A DNA stretch of 64,000 bases, from contig CM050450.1 of the NCBI GenBank assembly GCA_027563935.2, positions 11,763,957 through 11,827,956 on the forward strand, in the 5' to 3' direction. Positions within the stretch are counted from its first letter, which is position 1. The number at the start of each line of letters is the position of its first letter. The translations under genes and the position numbers were made by a program. The notes beneath the pieces are model-generated. The model ran no database searches, had not been told where the DNA came from, and saw only the letters and a list, made by a program, of their open reading frames with translations. The stretch is from Costus lasius. Its lineage: Eukaryota; Streptophyta; Magnoliopsida; Zingiberales; Costaceae. Positions 23,786-34,559 of the stretch are shown here, piece after piece.

Positions 23786-24100
23786 GTTTTCACCAAACTA
23801 GGGTTTCAACCGAACAAGACTACGAGATTTTTGGGTATGCGAACTTATACATAACAAGGAAAGTGCTTTTGGGGTTGCACGATTTGACGGGAAAACATCC
23901 GCTAAAAAGCACAAAAGTACAACAAAAATAAACGAAATTATAAGCGAAAAAGGAGCAAACGAGGACAAATATATTTGATTTTGCACGCAAATAAGAGGAA
24001 ATGAAGTTGTGGAACCCTATGCGTATACCTTGCAGGTTACTCGGGTTCTTCGTCTTGGGCTGATCGCTTCAGGAAGATCCTGGTATTTCCTTTAACCTCC
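23786..24100 (-). other. probable 5' untranslated exon(s) of the 22.4-23.0 kb gene
   Basis: On the minus strand AACCCTAGTTTGGTGAAAAC is followed by GTAAGT, a strong plant donor, ending the exon at 23,786. A second possible donor (CCTGCAAG/GTATAC) near 24,027 would define an alternative first exon. The AAACCCTA-like word is common in plant leaders. The intron to the coding exon would be about 0.8 kb. The start site is not determined. Confidence 0.45.
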
Positions 24101-24371
24101 CTGTAATGTCAGATTTACGTTAAGTAGAACTACTCTCTCTCTCATTGAACCAATGTGTATATACTATGTATATAAACATGGTATATAATCATCGAAAATA
24201 ATCTTTAATATATATATGTATATACGATTCTACCTTTGAGATAATTTTTTTTAAAAAAAATTACCCATGATGAAATATAGAAAGGGTGGAATTTTGGATA
24301 ATAACAAAAATTATAAATATGTTAATGTGATGACTCACTACACTCAAATTAATTTAAATCCAAGCATTTAC

Positions 24372-25180
24372 GCCTTGTTTCCTTCAAGGAAAGGAAAACT
24401 AGACGGGCAGAAAAATACGAGGGGAAGGGAATCACAAGGGGAGTGAAAAATTATCACGTGAGAAACACGTGATCTTTTAGGCTACGGCAGCGAGGTGCGC
24501 ACGACGGCAAGGAGCTTGACAGTAGGCGGAGCAGTGGGAGGCATGGCAAGCTTAGCTAGATTCATCTGGCGCCTCCTCTGCTGCCTTTGCTGGCAGGTGA
24601 GTGGGCTTGCGCCTATGGGCAGGGGAGTTGGTAGCAAGCGAAAGTCAAGCAGGAAAGCATCGAGCGAGTGGACGTGAGTATCAAGCGGCAGGTGAGAGGG
24701 TGGCAGGCTAGAGGGCCAGTCCCCTAATCTTTGTCTCTATCGCCTACTCTATTGTCATTGCTGGCAGGCGAGTCAGTGGCAGGCGAGAAGGCTTGCGGCA
24801 ACAAGTAGATGAGTGGGCGACTAGTGGAAGTCGAGGAGGCGAGCGTCAAGCGAGTAGGAGTGAGCATCAAGCGGTAAGCGAGAGGGCGACAGGCGAGAGG
24901 GCGAGTCCCCTGATCTTCGTCTCTGTCGCCCCCTCCACTGTTGTTACAGGCAGGCAAGAGGGCTTGCGGCGTTGAGCAGAAGTCAAGCAAGTGAGAATCG
25001 AGAGCATCGAGAGTTTTGTTATTCACTTTTCCGCCCAAATTGAAAGAAATGGTTTGGGAGGAAAAATTGAATATTTTTTTCTTCCATTTTTCCTTTTTAT
25101 TTTTTCCGTTTGCCCAAGGAAACAACGGAAAACTTCTTTTTTTTTTCATTTCCTCTAGTTTTCCTTCCAAGGAAATATTA
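24372..25180. mobile_element. possible non-autonomous DNA element with TIR-like ends
   Basis: The left edge (TTTCCTTCAAGGAAAGG then AAAACTAGA, from 24,372) and the reverse complement of the right edge (near 25,180) share TTTCCTT and AAGGAAAACTAGA. The interior is much more GC-rich than the flanks and holds a duplicated segment. No clear target duplication or transposase is seen, so the call is tentative. Confidence 0.35.
24640..25000. repeat. direct repeat with a period of about 187 bp, roughly two copies
   Basis: Two segments correspond: one around 24,641-24,785 and one around 24,828-24,972. Both contain GTGAG-ATCAAGCGG, GAGGGC-AGTCCCCT and TCGTCTCTGTCGCC-type blocks, with about 15-20% mismatch. 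A third partial start follows 24,960. Words such as GGCAGGCGAG recur throughout. Confidence 0.6.
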
Positions 25181-25384
25181 TGTTAAAGCTTGTAAGTGTC
25201 GTTGCCTAATTAAACAATAAATAAAATAATTTTTATAATTAAAAATATAAAAAGCAATATATACATTATACTTATATTTGATAGTATTTTAATTTATAAA
25301 ATTATATTTTATAAAATATTTCAAAATAAAAAAAAATTAAGAATTACTTGTTTATTTAATCAAAAGTACTCTTTTAATTAACTT

Positions 25385-26940
25385 AGCTTGGGTTCGAAGT
25401 TATGTAATAGGCGTTAGGCCTTGGGCCGAAATTTGGGCACGGCCCAAACCCAACCCAGCCAACCTCAGCCCAGCCCAATAAAAGTCTTCAAGCTGACCGG
25501 GTCAGCGGGGTCCACTCGGGCGTTGCCCGAATCCGAAACGCCAACGGGCATTTCTTGCACACGAATTCCTCGCGTGACGTGGGCGCGTGGGCGATGGGAC
25601 ATGGGCTGGCCTCGGACTCCGTGCGGGTCGTGGGGCGGCTGCGGGGTGGGTGAACAAAAAAAGAAGGAGCGCGATGAGGCGTCGTCAGCTCGGGGAAAAA
25701 AAAAGGACATCTCTCTCCGCTCCCTTCTCGGCCGATCGTTGGCTTCTCGTCGGACGCTGTTCGTCGACGGTCGTTCTCCAGGCTTTCAGTGGTGTGGGCG
25801 GGTGGTCGGAGGCCCCGGAGAACCCCCGTCTCCCTTTCGTCTCTCCCACGTCCGATGACTCTGCAGCGGCGGCAACGAGCTTTGATCGCCTCGGAAGGCG
25901 GCGACGCAACCACTTCACCTGAAAGAAGGAGTCGGCGGCCGAGTGATCGCCGAGGTACTCCTCTAGCCTCCTCCTTCATTTCCGGCAAGTTCTCGATCTA
26001 CCAGCGGTGGCCGTCCACTTCCCCGGTTGAGCTCGCGTGGCTCCCGGCGGCCTCCCCTCTTCGCCTTCTTCCGTTCGACGCCGGCTGCCAGCGTGCGTGA
26101 AGTACCGGCTCGGACCCGCCTGCGAGCGGCTATGCGTTTAGCTCACCGGACGAGCCCTCCTCGCTTGCGTGCGAGGTCTCCTTCTCCTCCCTGCTTGCTC
26201 ACCTGCGAGCGAGTTTCGCCATTTGCCTTGTCGCCTGCGTGCGACATCCTCTACTCTGGGTTCATTGGTTGCGTGCGGAGATCCCTTCCTGGTTGGCGTG
26301 CAGCTTGGAGCGGCGTCCGCTTCCCCTCGTTCGACGTTGCTTGGACGTCCCGAGACGGCGAATCCTTCGTCCGGCAGAAGGACTGCATCTGGACATCAGC
26401 TCTGTCGGCATCAGCCACCGTCCGCCTGTCTTCCTTTCAGCCTACCAACATCCGCACGCAAGGCGTGCTCTGGCAGTCGCGTGCGGCCGACCTTCGGGTC
26501 CGGCAGCCACCATGAGTTCCTTCCGCGTAGACGCGTGCGTACGCGTAACCCTGCATGGCATCTCCTCCGGCCATCCTCGCCTCCACGCGAGTGAGGTGCC
26601 GGTTGGGCCTTCTCCGTCACTGGCGTGCGACGCCATGGGGACAACCGTCCACGATCGCCGGGCGCCGGCTTGATCTGATGGACGCGGGAGTGAGTACCGT
26701 TTTGGGTTCGGGTGAACCCGGTCCGATTCAGCGATACCGGTCCTTAGTAAATCGCGAGTGTTCATCAAGACCATCTTGGAACGGCAGCGATCCGTGTTGA
26801 GTCCATAATCGGGCTAGGAGTCGATTCGCTAGGAGTCGATTCGAGGAATCGACTCCGCCAGTCATGCCCAATCCGGCGGTTTCGACCGTTAGGATACCTG
26901 CGTTGACGCAGTTGGACTCGAGTCAAGCGTTGACTCACGT
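25385..26940. other. GC-rich, CpG-dense block
   Basis: This 1.5-kb block is sharply GC-rich against AT-rich flanks. Long overlapping open frames exist in most frames on both strands, as expected where stops are rare, so none is convincing. GGCCCA/AGCCCA-type words at 25,440-25,480 recall plant promoter site II motifs. TGCGTGCGAG-like words recur at 26,165-26,300. The 15-bp GCTAGGAGTCGATTC occurs twice near 26,813-26,843 and is followed by its inverse. It may be a promoter/leader or an unrecognised element. Confidence 0.4.
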
Positions 26941-27577
26941 GGAAATAATTAAAAAAATATTACCGTAAACGTGGGCGTGACAATAGGGTAATAGACATGA
27001 GTATCAGGTTTTATAAATGTGTCATCAAATATCATCATAGTAAGGGTGAGCAAACAATATTGGTACCGAACTCCTGAACCCTAAAATTTAGATACTGGCA
27101 TTGGTATCGATACCGCACAACTGAAATAGATGTCGATACCGATATCAAAATCCTAAATTTTTTTAGGAAATTACTGAAATACCGAACCAATAAATAATAT
27201 ATAAAGCTCCAACTTCCAATATCCAATCCATATTCTAGCAAACAAAGTTTCTAACTTCCAAGGAACAAAGTAAAATCAGTTAGCAACTATTTTTCAATTC
27301 TAAACAATCAAAATGTGAATAATAGGCTTAATATTTAGTGATTAGTGGAATATTGGGTTATAATATTATTAAATTAAATTAAAAATTATAATTATAAAAA
27401 TATAAAATATATATTTTGAGAGTTCAAAATTTTCTTAAATTAATATTTAGGTATCAATACCGGTACTGCAATCCCAATTAAAAATTTGGTACTGATACTG
27501 AATTGCCTAAGTAATGAAATACCGATATTGTAATACTAATATCGAAAATTTAGTACGGTATTTTGATGGTGGTACGG

Positions 27578-27996
27578 TGTAAAGTGAGTTTCCCTCTTAT
27601 ATGAAGGATGACTCACTTGGTTGGATTCATATGACATACTTATAATTCCACCCATGTTTAGGGCAATTTTATCACTTATTATTGTTATTAGGGTTAGTAC
27701 TTTTTAGAAGATCATGGTTGTCATGTTTTAGAGAGAGAAAAATAAAAAGAAAAGAAAAAGGAGAAAATTTGAGTGAAGTTGTGATCTTAGGGCATCCTGT
27801 CTAAATTGGTCGTCGACAAAAAGTTCCCCGTTGGATCGGGCTCAAATTTTGTGAGAAGGTTTGTGACACATGCTCTTTGATCTAAACGATCAGATTGTAA
27901 AATTGAGGTCTTTATCTCTTGCAATCTACCCAGAATCGAGACTACTTCTCTAGGTTAGTATTTACGCTAAATCGCGCATTGTGCTCTCTTTCAACA
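27578..27996 (+). repeat. 5' LTR of the Tnt1-like copia element
   Basis: This 419-bp LTR begins TGTAAAGTGAG and ends TTTCAACA, directly before the primer site. It aligns end to end with 31,747-32,171 and carries numerous substitutions and small indels. Confidence 0.88.
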
Positions 27997-27999
27997 AAG

Positions 28000-28014
28000 T
28001 GGTATCAGGGTAAG
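28000..28014 (+). promoter_or_regulatory. primer binding site, initiator-Met tRNA type
   Basis: TGGTATCAGGGTAAG lies three bases after the LTR. The canonical plant copia site begins TGGTATCAGAGC, so the first nine bases match. Confidence 0.8.
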
Positions 28015-28233
28015 GTCTGTGCAAAGTCTATTGTATTCAAGATATAGACGTTAATTCATACTATCTAGAGGGTGCATATGTCGGTGCCTAGCACCGGGGC
28101 ATAGTGAAAAATCACTTGAATACATTCTAAGGAATTCTCAATCAATTGACTGAAAATAGGTATTAAGTTTGATGATAAGATTCAAGGGTTGTTGTTTCTT
28201 TGCACATTAGTAGACTCATAGAAGACTTTCAGG

Positions 28234-28662
28234 ATGATTTTATTTAGCTCAGCTCAAGAATGTGTCATGGCAATGGATTTGGCCAACAACGGTATCATGA
28301 ATAAGGAAGAAAGAATGAAGGTGCAAGGTTCCACTTCTTATTCAGAGTTGCTAGTTGTTCAAAGATCCGGAAGAGTCAAAATAGAGGTCCAAAAGCTAGA
28401 AATAAGAGCAAAGATAAAGAAAGAGACAAAGGTAGAGGCAAGTGAATCAAGTTTACCAATATTGCATACTGTCATCATGGTAAAAGGGGCACATCAAAAA
28501 GTATTATTGTGTGTTCAAAAGAGAGAACAATATAGAAAAAGGCACTACAAAGTCCAAGATGAATATAGTAGTGATGATGGCTGCATTAGTATTACTTCTG
28601 ATTGCTTCTTGCTTGTTCATGATAATAAAATTATGAATGTTGCCTCACAAGACATGATTTAG
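28234..28662 (+). pseudogene. gag remnant of the Tnt1-like element
   Basis: This 142-codon open segment sits between the primer site and the protease. It is Lys/Glu-rich, as copia nucleocapsid regions are. A shifted frame near 28,460 reads a decayed zinc knuckle (YCHHGKRGTSK). The capsid domain itself is missing or unrecognisable. It stops in front of the protease at 28,660. Confidence 0.45.
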
Positions 28663-29530
28663 GTTGTAGATAGTAGTGCTACTACTCATGCTACATCCAA
28701 GAGAGATTGTTTTATCTCATATACACCTTTTGAATATAAAACTGTGAAAATGAGTGATAACATAGTTATTGATGTTATAGGCATTGGTGATGTTTACTAT
28801 GAAACTAATAATGGCAAAATGTTGACTCTCAAGAATGTTAAGTGTGTTCTTAATATTTGCTTGAATTTGATTTCTGTGGGCAAACTTGATGATGAAGGCC
28901 TTTGCTGCACATTCAAGAATGGTACATAAGAGCTTAGTGGAGGTGTTATGGTTGTATCAAAGGGTAAGAAATTTTCTTCATTATATCTCATATAGGCAAG
29001 GCTCTCCAAAGACATTATTAATGTTGTAAAGAATAATGATATTGAGTTGTGGCACAAGAGGCTATGTCATATAAGTGAGAAAGACATGATAGAGTTAGTT
29101 AAGCAAAAGGTTCTTTCTGGAGTACAACTTAACCAATTAAAGAGATGTTCTCACTGCATGGCAGGGAAACAAACTAGAGTTTCATTTAAACGTCACCCCC
29201 CCCTTCAAGAAGCTAAATGCACTTGATTTTGGTACATTCTGATATTTATAGTCTTATGAAGAAAAGTGCATTGGGTGGTTCTCTTTACTTTGCCACATTC
29301 ATTGGTGATCATTAAAGGAAGACACATGTCTATACCTATCTTTGGGTCTATACCTTAAAGACAAAAGATTAAGCCTTACAAATGTTTAAGCATTTTCAAG
29401 CCTCTATTGAAAGAGAAACCGGGAAGAAGTTAAAGTGCATCAAAATAGATAATGGAGACAATTATATTAGACCTTTTTAATAAATATTGCATAGAACATA
29501 GTATTAAACATTAAAAGACACCTCTAAGGA
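28660..29530 (+). pseudogene. protease, GAG-pre-integrase and integrase start
   Basis: The protease remnant reads VVDSSATTHAT, where the active-site DSG triplet has become DSS. It continues through VKCVLNICLNLISVGKL. The zinc-binding pre-integrase follows (ELWHKRLCHISEKDM, then RCSHCMAGKQ), then the integrase start (LVHSDIYS) and KLKCIKIDNG. Stops and frameshifts interrupt it near 28,930, 29,225, 29,316, 29,370 and 29,480. Confidence 0.8.
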
Positions 29531-29538
29531 CTCCTTAG

Positions 29539-29886
29539 TTGAATGGTACAACTGAGAGAATAAACCTAACATTGATGGAGAGAGCCAAATGTTTATTGTC
29601 ACATGATAGATTGCCTAGATCCTTTTGGGGTGAGGCTTTACATACAGTTGTGCATGTATTAAATCGTTCATCATGTATTCATCTACAGTTTGATATTCCA
29701 GAGAAGGTATGGTCAGGTAAAGATGTTTCTTATGATTATTTGAGAGTCTTTGGATGTAAAGCATTTGTGCATGTTCCTAAAGATGAGAGGTCTAAGTTAG
29801 ATGTAAAGACACGCCAATGCATATTTCTTGGATATAACCATAATGAATGTGGGTACAAACTATCTTGTTCGAAAGAAAATATTTAG
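29539..29886 (+). pseudogene. integrase C-terminal half
   Basis: The open segment holds the catalytic-glutamate helix region (NGTTERINLTLMERA, where copia integrases have ERMNRT), RSFWGEALHT, VFGCKAFVHVPK and the CIFLGY motif that marks the end of copia integrase. The usual AERMN has become TERIN, and the Glu is kept. The upstream half is frameshifted. Confidence 0.85.
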
Positions 29887-29899
29887 GAGTATAGATGTG

Positions 29900-30690
29900 A
29901 TTTTTTGTAGAAGATCAAACAATGCAAAACATTAACAAAAATAAGAGTGAGTCTCTTCAGCTTAATGGTGGTTTGATTGATTTAGATGTTGCGTCTTCTA
30001 TATTGGAATTTACTTAAGATAAAACGCAAGGTGCTCATCATGATTTGGTTGAGACTACTTCTTTTACACATGTTGATGTTCGAGAAGATGATGATAATGA
30101 AAGTGCTCAACTTTTATAATCAAATGCTTCAGAACTTGTTATACCACTTAGGAGGCTCACTAAAGATAGATAGTCTTCCACTAGGTATTCTCCAAATGAG
30201 TATATGTTATTAATTGATGGGAGAGAACCTGAATGTTATGATAAAGTCTTAGAAGATGAACATAAGAAAGAGTGGCCTGAAGCTATGGGAGATGAGATTA
30301 GATCTCTTAAGAAAAATCACACTTTTGATTTGATAAATCTACCTAAGGGAAACAGAGCTTTGAAAAACATGTGGATATATAAACTGAAGTAAGAAGTGAA
30401 CTCATTAGTTTCACGATACAAAGCTAGACTTGTTGCTAAAGGATTCTCAAAAAAATAAAGGGAATTGATTTTGATGCGATATTTGTTCAAATGTCATCTA
30501 TTCGTGTTGATCTTATCTTACCAACTAGTTTTGATTTAGAAATTGAGCAAATAGATGTGAAAATAGCCTTCCTTCATAGTGACCTTGAGGAAGAGATTTA
30601 TATGGAATAACTAGAGTGCTTTGTAGTCAAGGGTAAGAAGGACTATGTGGTATAAAAAGTTTGAATCAATTTTGAGGAAGCAAGGCTTAG
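29900..30690 (+). pseudogene. linker and reverse transcriptase N-terminal part
   Basis: An acidic linker is followed by the RT entry (EWPEAMGDEIRSLKKNHTF, ALKNMWIYKLK), YKARLVAKGF and the QIDVKIAFLHSDLEEEIYM block. Stops interrupt several of these. After KGKKDYV the sequence jumps to WYKKFES, losing the conserved LKQSPRQ-type segment, so an internal deletion of about 20 residues is likely near 30,645. The YVDD motif near 30,760 is frameshifted. Confidence 0.8.
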
Positions 30691-31052
30691 GAAGACTACT
30701 TCTAATCACTATGTATTTGTGAAAAGTTTCACTAATGATGAGTTTATTATTTACTATTTTTTGTGGATGGCATGTTGATTGTTGGCGTGAATACTTTTAT
30801 GATTGATCAATTAAAATAGTAGTTAAGTAGATTTTTTGCTATGAAAGACCTAGGATAAGCAAAACAAATCCTTAGTATAAGAATAGATCAAGATAGAGCA
30901 ACAAGAAGCTGACACTTTCATAGGAGAAATAAATTAAGAAAGTACTTCAAATATTTAACATGGATAAGTCCAAAGCAATTAACACACCTCTTGTTGCTTA
31001 GTTTGCATTGAGTGTTAAGTAATGTCCTTCTACTGAAGAAGAGAAGAAATGG

Positions 31053-31677
31053 ATGTTGAAAGTTCCATATGTTTCTATAGTTGAAAGCTTGATGTATGCT
31101 ATGGTATCTTTGAGAGTAGATATATCACATGTTGTGGGTATAGTTAGTAGATTTCTCTCAAATCCTGGTAAAACGCATGGGGAAGTAATTAAGTGGATAA
31201 TGAGGTATCTTCTAGGCACTACAAGTTTGAAACTTATGCTTGGTAATGAAAAGCCTTTGCTTATTGGTTACACTGATTCAAACATGGCTGGAGATGTTGA
31301 TTCTCTCAAGTCTATTTCAGGTTATTTGATCACATATAGTGGTGGAGTTGTGGCTTGGTAGTCTAGGCTTCAAAAATGTATTGCACTTTCTGCTACTGAA
31401 GCAGAGTTCATTGCAATAACTGAAGCTTGCAAGGAGCTACTGTGGATGAGAAAATATGTTGAGGAACTTAGTTACAAGCAAGATAGATATGTGTTGTGTT
31501 ATGATAGCTAGAGTGCAATTCATCTTGCTAAGAACTCTGCATTTCATGCTAAGTCAAAGCATATCGATATAAGATGTTATTGGATAAGAGATGTGTTAAA
31601 TTCCAAGCTATTGTCATTTAAGAAAATCTATACTGATCAGAATGATTCAGATATGATGACTAAGACATTGCCTTGAG
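31053..31677 (+). pseudogene. RNase H of the Tnt1-like element
   Basis: The segment reads VGSLMYAMV-like (VESLMYAMV), LGTTSLKLMLG, GYTDSNMAGDVDS and SISGYL, then past a TAG (W or Q expected) ALSATEAEFIAITEACKE and KSKHIDIR. These are the standard copia RNase H motifs, and Asp, Glu and Asp of the active site are recognisable. Two further stops break it (near 31,362 and 31,510). It ends at TGA just before the polypurine tract. Confidence 0.85.
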
Positions 31678-31734
31678 ATAAACTTAAAGTTTGTAGTTTA
31701 ATTGCCTGGATGGCAAGCCCTTCCATATAATCCT

Positions 31735-31746
31735 AAGGGGGAGATT
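31735..31746 (+). promoter_or_regulatory. polypurine tract
   Basis: AAGGGGGAGATT lies immediately before the 3' LTR start TGTAAAG. It is the usual copia plus-strand primer. Confidence 0.8.
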
Positions 31747-32171
31747 TGTAAAGTGAGTTTCCCTCCTATATGAAGAATGACTCATACTTGGTTGGACCCA
31801 CAAGACATACTTATAATTTCACTCATTTTTAGGAAATTTTATCACTTATTATTATCATTTGGGTTGATTATTTTATATGATCATGGTTGCCATGTTTTAG
31901 AGAGAGAGAGAGAAAATAAGAGAAAAAAGAGAAAATTCAGATAAAACTGTGAACTCAGCGCAGTCTACTTAAATCAGTTGTCGACAAAAAATTCACTATT
32001 GGGTCGAGCTCAAATTTTATGAAAATATTTATGAAACAGTGCTCTTTAATATGAACGGTCGAATCGTCAAATTGATGTCTCTTTCTCTTCCAATCTGCCT
32101 AGAATCGAGACTACTACTCTATGTTAATATTGCACTAAATCTAGAAATGTGTATTGTGCTCTCTCTCAATA
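31747..32171 (+). repeat. 3' LTR of the Tnt1-like copia element
   Basis: This 425-bp copy of the 5' LTR begins TGTAAAGTGAG. The terminal CA has become TA. Confidence 0.87.
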
Positions 32172-32199
32172 TACTGTTTGCTCACCCCCTAATAGTAAG

Positions 32200-33360
32200 G
32201 TAATTTAGACTCTGTATGGGACTATTTGTTGGAGTTGTTACGTGGTTTTGCATAATTCTTTTTGACATATTAGAAACATTTGGATATGCCATTATATAAT
32301 TATAAACCTCATTTCACATTGTAGTATGTACAAGCACTTCTTTGTCTACCTTTTTTAACCTCACCTGTGTGAATAAATATATTTATATAATAATTATTTT
32401 ATTATTATTTATAATAGTAAATTTATATTTTTATTTGTTTTTTAAAAAATGGGTATTATCCTATCTACAACCAGCTTAGTGTTTTTTCAACTAATGCTTT
32501 TCAAACAATAAAACAATTACATCGTAGCAACCTCAAATGTAGCCTTGCTCTATTTTTATTCATAATTAAATAAAATTTTTCATGTTTGAGTCTATTTCAT
32601 TATTTGTTATATACATTATCAATGAGAGGGAATATTATTGTTACATATTAGGCTTTAGGTCTAGATATTATCAAACATTGCTATTAATTAAATATTTTTT
32701 TAAAAAAAGTAAGAGAGTGTTGTGGTTCAAATTGTCATTTAAGGTTGGAGTTGGAGTTGGAGTTCACTTAATTCATTGATCATAATGGATCTAAGAACCT
32801 TTTGGCATGCCCAACACTTTTTGTTATGTCATTCTCCATTCTCCATTCTATATTGGTTAAGTGTCCTACATAAAATGGTTCTTGAGTTTGTATTAGAATC
32901 CTCTCTTTAATATTTAAATTAGCATAATATGCAAAAATGTGTAAAAAATAAAGAGTTATCATCTTATTGTCTACCTTCATATTATTTGTGCCATGCCCTA
33001 TACAAGCATTAACCTATCCAATGTTAGCATCTGACTCGTGAAACACGACAAATATAACCCACAGGACAATATCTCATTTGTAAACTGATAAAAAATTTAT
33101 AACATACAATAGCTCAACTTGTATATCCACAATCACGACTATAAAATAAAATTAATTAATATACTAATAAGATATCAAATGTACATCACTAGTAACTATA
33201 TATAAAACTAAAATCAAGCGATTAGAAACTAAATCAAAATAAATCTGATCGATCAAACTACCAATACAAAGATTGATAGATCCCGATCAACCAAAATACC
33301 AACATATAGTATCAACCACCTGTATCAAGGGTGTGTTCTTCACCCGAACAAACAACAAGG
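32200..33360. other. AT-rich intergenic DNA
   Basis: A short GGAGTT microsatellite lies near 32,742-32,765. No coding or structured element is recognised. Confidence 0.5.
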
Positions 33361-33690
33361 AAGGGTCAGCGGCGTAACAACTTCCGATAAGGAAGAAGAC
33401 ATCGCCGATGCCCGAACACATGCAAGCACGCTATACTTGTTGCTGGAAGTGAACCCATGCTAACCAACAACAAATGGTGACTCGATGGGGAACAATAGTG
33501 CACGACGAAGCAGCCAACTCCGATAAGGAAGTAGGCGTTGCCCGTGCTCGAACACACATGGGCACACTGTGAAAACAGTGATGGAAAGATCAACCCACAC
33601 CTGTCGATGAAAGAGGAAGGCTGAGAGAGTCGCTGGAGTTTGAATGGCAATGAGCACTCGGCGTCGAACACATGAGGCGGCATTGAAATC
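33360..33690. repeat. imperfect direct repeat, period about 135 bp
   Basis: AACTTCCGATAAGGAAG near 33,378 recurs as AACTCCGATAAGGAAG near 33,511. In both, GCCCG and CGAACACA follow at equal spacing. Minus-strand frames of 65-105 codons cross it but show no known domain. Confidence 0.5.
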
Positions 33691-34142
33691 GCGTGAAAAT
33701 TAGAAGAAGGCCTTGAAAATCAGATGAAATTGGAAATCGAAAGAAGGCAACGGCGAAATTGGAATGCAATCGGGCAAAAGCGGCGATGGAGAGATAGGAA
33801 AAAAACTGCTAAGCAGGGCCCTAATCCACCGTATACTCTACATCTAGATTTGTGCATGCACGAATCCTAATGTTTTAAGATGGTGGATAAAGTCTGCTTA
33901 AAAAATTCTCTTTAGAGAGAAGAGAAGATTAGGAGAGATTTTAATTTTTGATTTCACTTTTGCAATTTAGTCCACCAACCTCTAAAATTTACAAAGTAGT
34001 CCAAGGACCACGTGGAGTAACAATTTGAGAGATACTTTACGTATATTATCCTAAAAGTGATTCCGAATCTTGTGCATACATTATGAGCATTAGTGTTTAA
34101 TAGAGAAAATTTTCTGAAACCTGAGATTATGTTAGATTTGCG

Positions 34143-34549
34143 TAAGGTGGGTATTCGGATTGGTAAATTCGATAATTATTAATTTATTAATTTATTTAGT
34201 AAATTTGATTCGATTTAATTGGTATTGGTAAAAAAATTTTTATACATTAGTTATTGATTTCGGTTTCGATTAAATATTTTCTATTTAGTAAATAATCAAT
34301 TTTATGATTAAAATTAATATACTCGATTTTATCCGTAAATCTGGGTAAATTAGCTATCCTAATTGCAGATTCGGTTTGGTAGCTACCCATTTACCCATTA
34401 TAATTTTTTTATTTGGTAATTTATCAAATTTACTAAAAATCATTCAGTAAATTCGATTTAGTATCAGTTTTAAAATTTTTGATAAATATTTAATTAATAA
34501 ATTCAATTTAATTTATTCGGTATTGATTTTTATCGATTGCTCACTCCTA
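34143..34549. mobile_element. hAT-type MITE, 407 bp
   Basis: The left end TAAGGTGGGTATTCGG and the reverse complement of the right end, TAGGAGTGAGCAATCG, are related hAT-like termini. The 8-bp flanks GATTTGCG (34,135-34,142) and GATTTGCC (34,550-34,557) match at seven of eight positions. The interior is AT-rich with repeated AATTCGATTTA-type words and no coding frame. Confidence 0.72.
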
Positions 34550-34559
34550 GATTTGCCAA

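Larger units (their letters stand above)
27578..32171 (+). mobile_element. Ty1/copia retrotransposon, Tnt1-like, inactive
   Basis: Two LTRs (27,578-27,996 and 31,747-32,171) start TGTAAAGTGAG and end CAACA and CAATA. An initiator-Met-type primer site lies at 28,000 and a polypurine tract at 31,735-31,746. The flanks TACGG (27,573-27,577) and TACTG (32,172-32,176) are a decayed 5-bp target duplication. Gag, protease, integrase, RT and RNase H fragments follow in copia order but with many stops and deletions. The LTRs differ visibly throughout, so the insertion is old. The Tnt1/Tork placement is an inference from the protein motifs. Confidence 0.88.
27045..32191. mobile_element. hAT-type MITE, split by a copia insertion
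   Basis: The left end GGTGAGCAAACAATATTGG (27,045) and the right end TGTTTGCTCACCCCCTA (to 32,191) are inverted repeats of the CAGGGGTGAGC hAT type. The left copy has lost about five outer bases. The 8-bp ATAGTAAG occurs at 27,037-27,044 and 32,192-32,199, a perfect hAT-length target duplication. Without the retrotransposon the element is about 550 bp. Its interior is rich in ACCGATA/TATCGGTA-type words, and it has no coding capacity. Confidence 0.75.

Noticed and set aside
25421..26800. Many long overlapping reading frames on both strands
   Set aside because: They overlap in most frames in a GC-rich block where stops are rare, none shows a known domain, and none has supporting splice structure.
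33366..33683. 105-codon minus-strand frame as a gene
   Set aside because: It spans an imperfect 135-bp direct repeat, has no known domain, and an overlapping frame is equally open.
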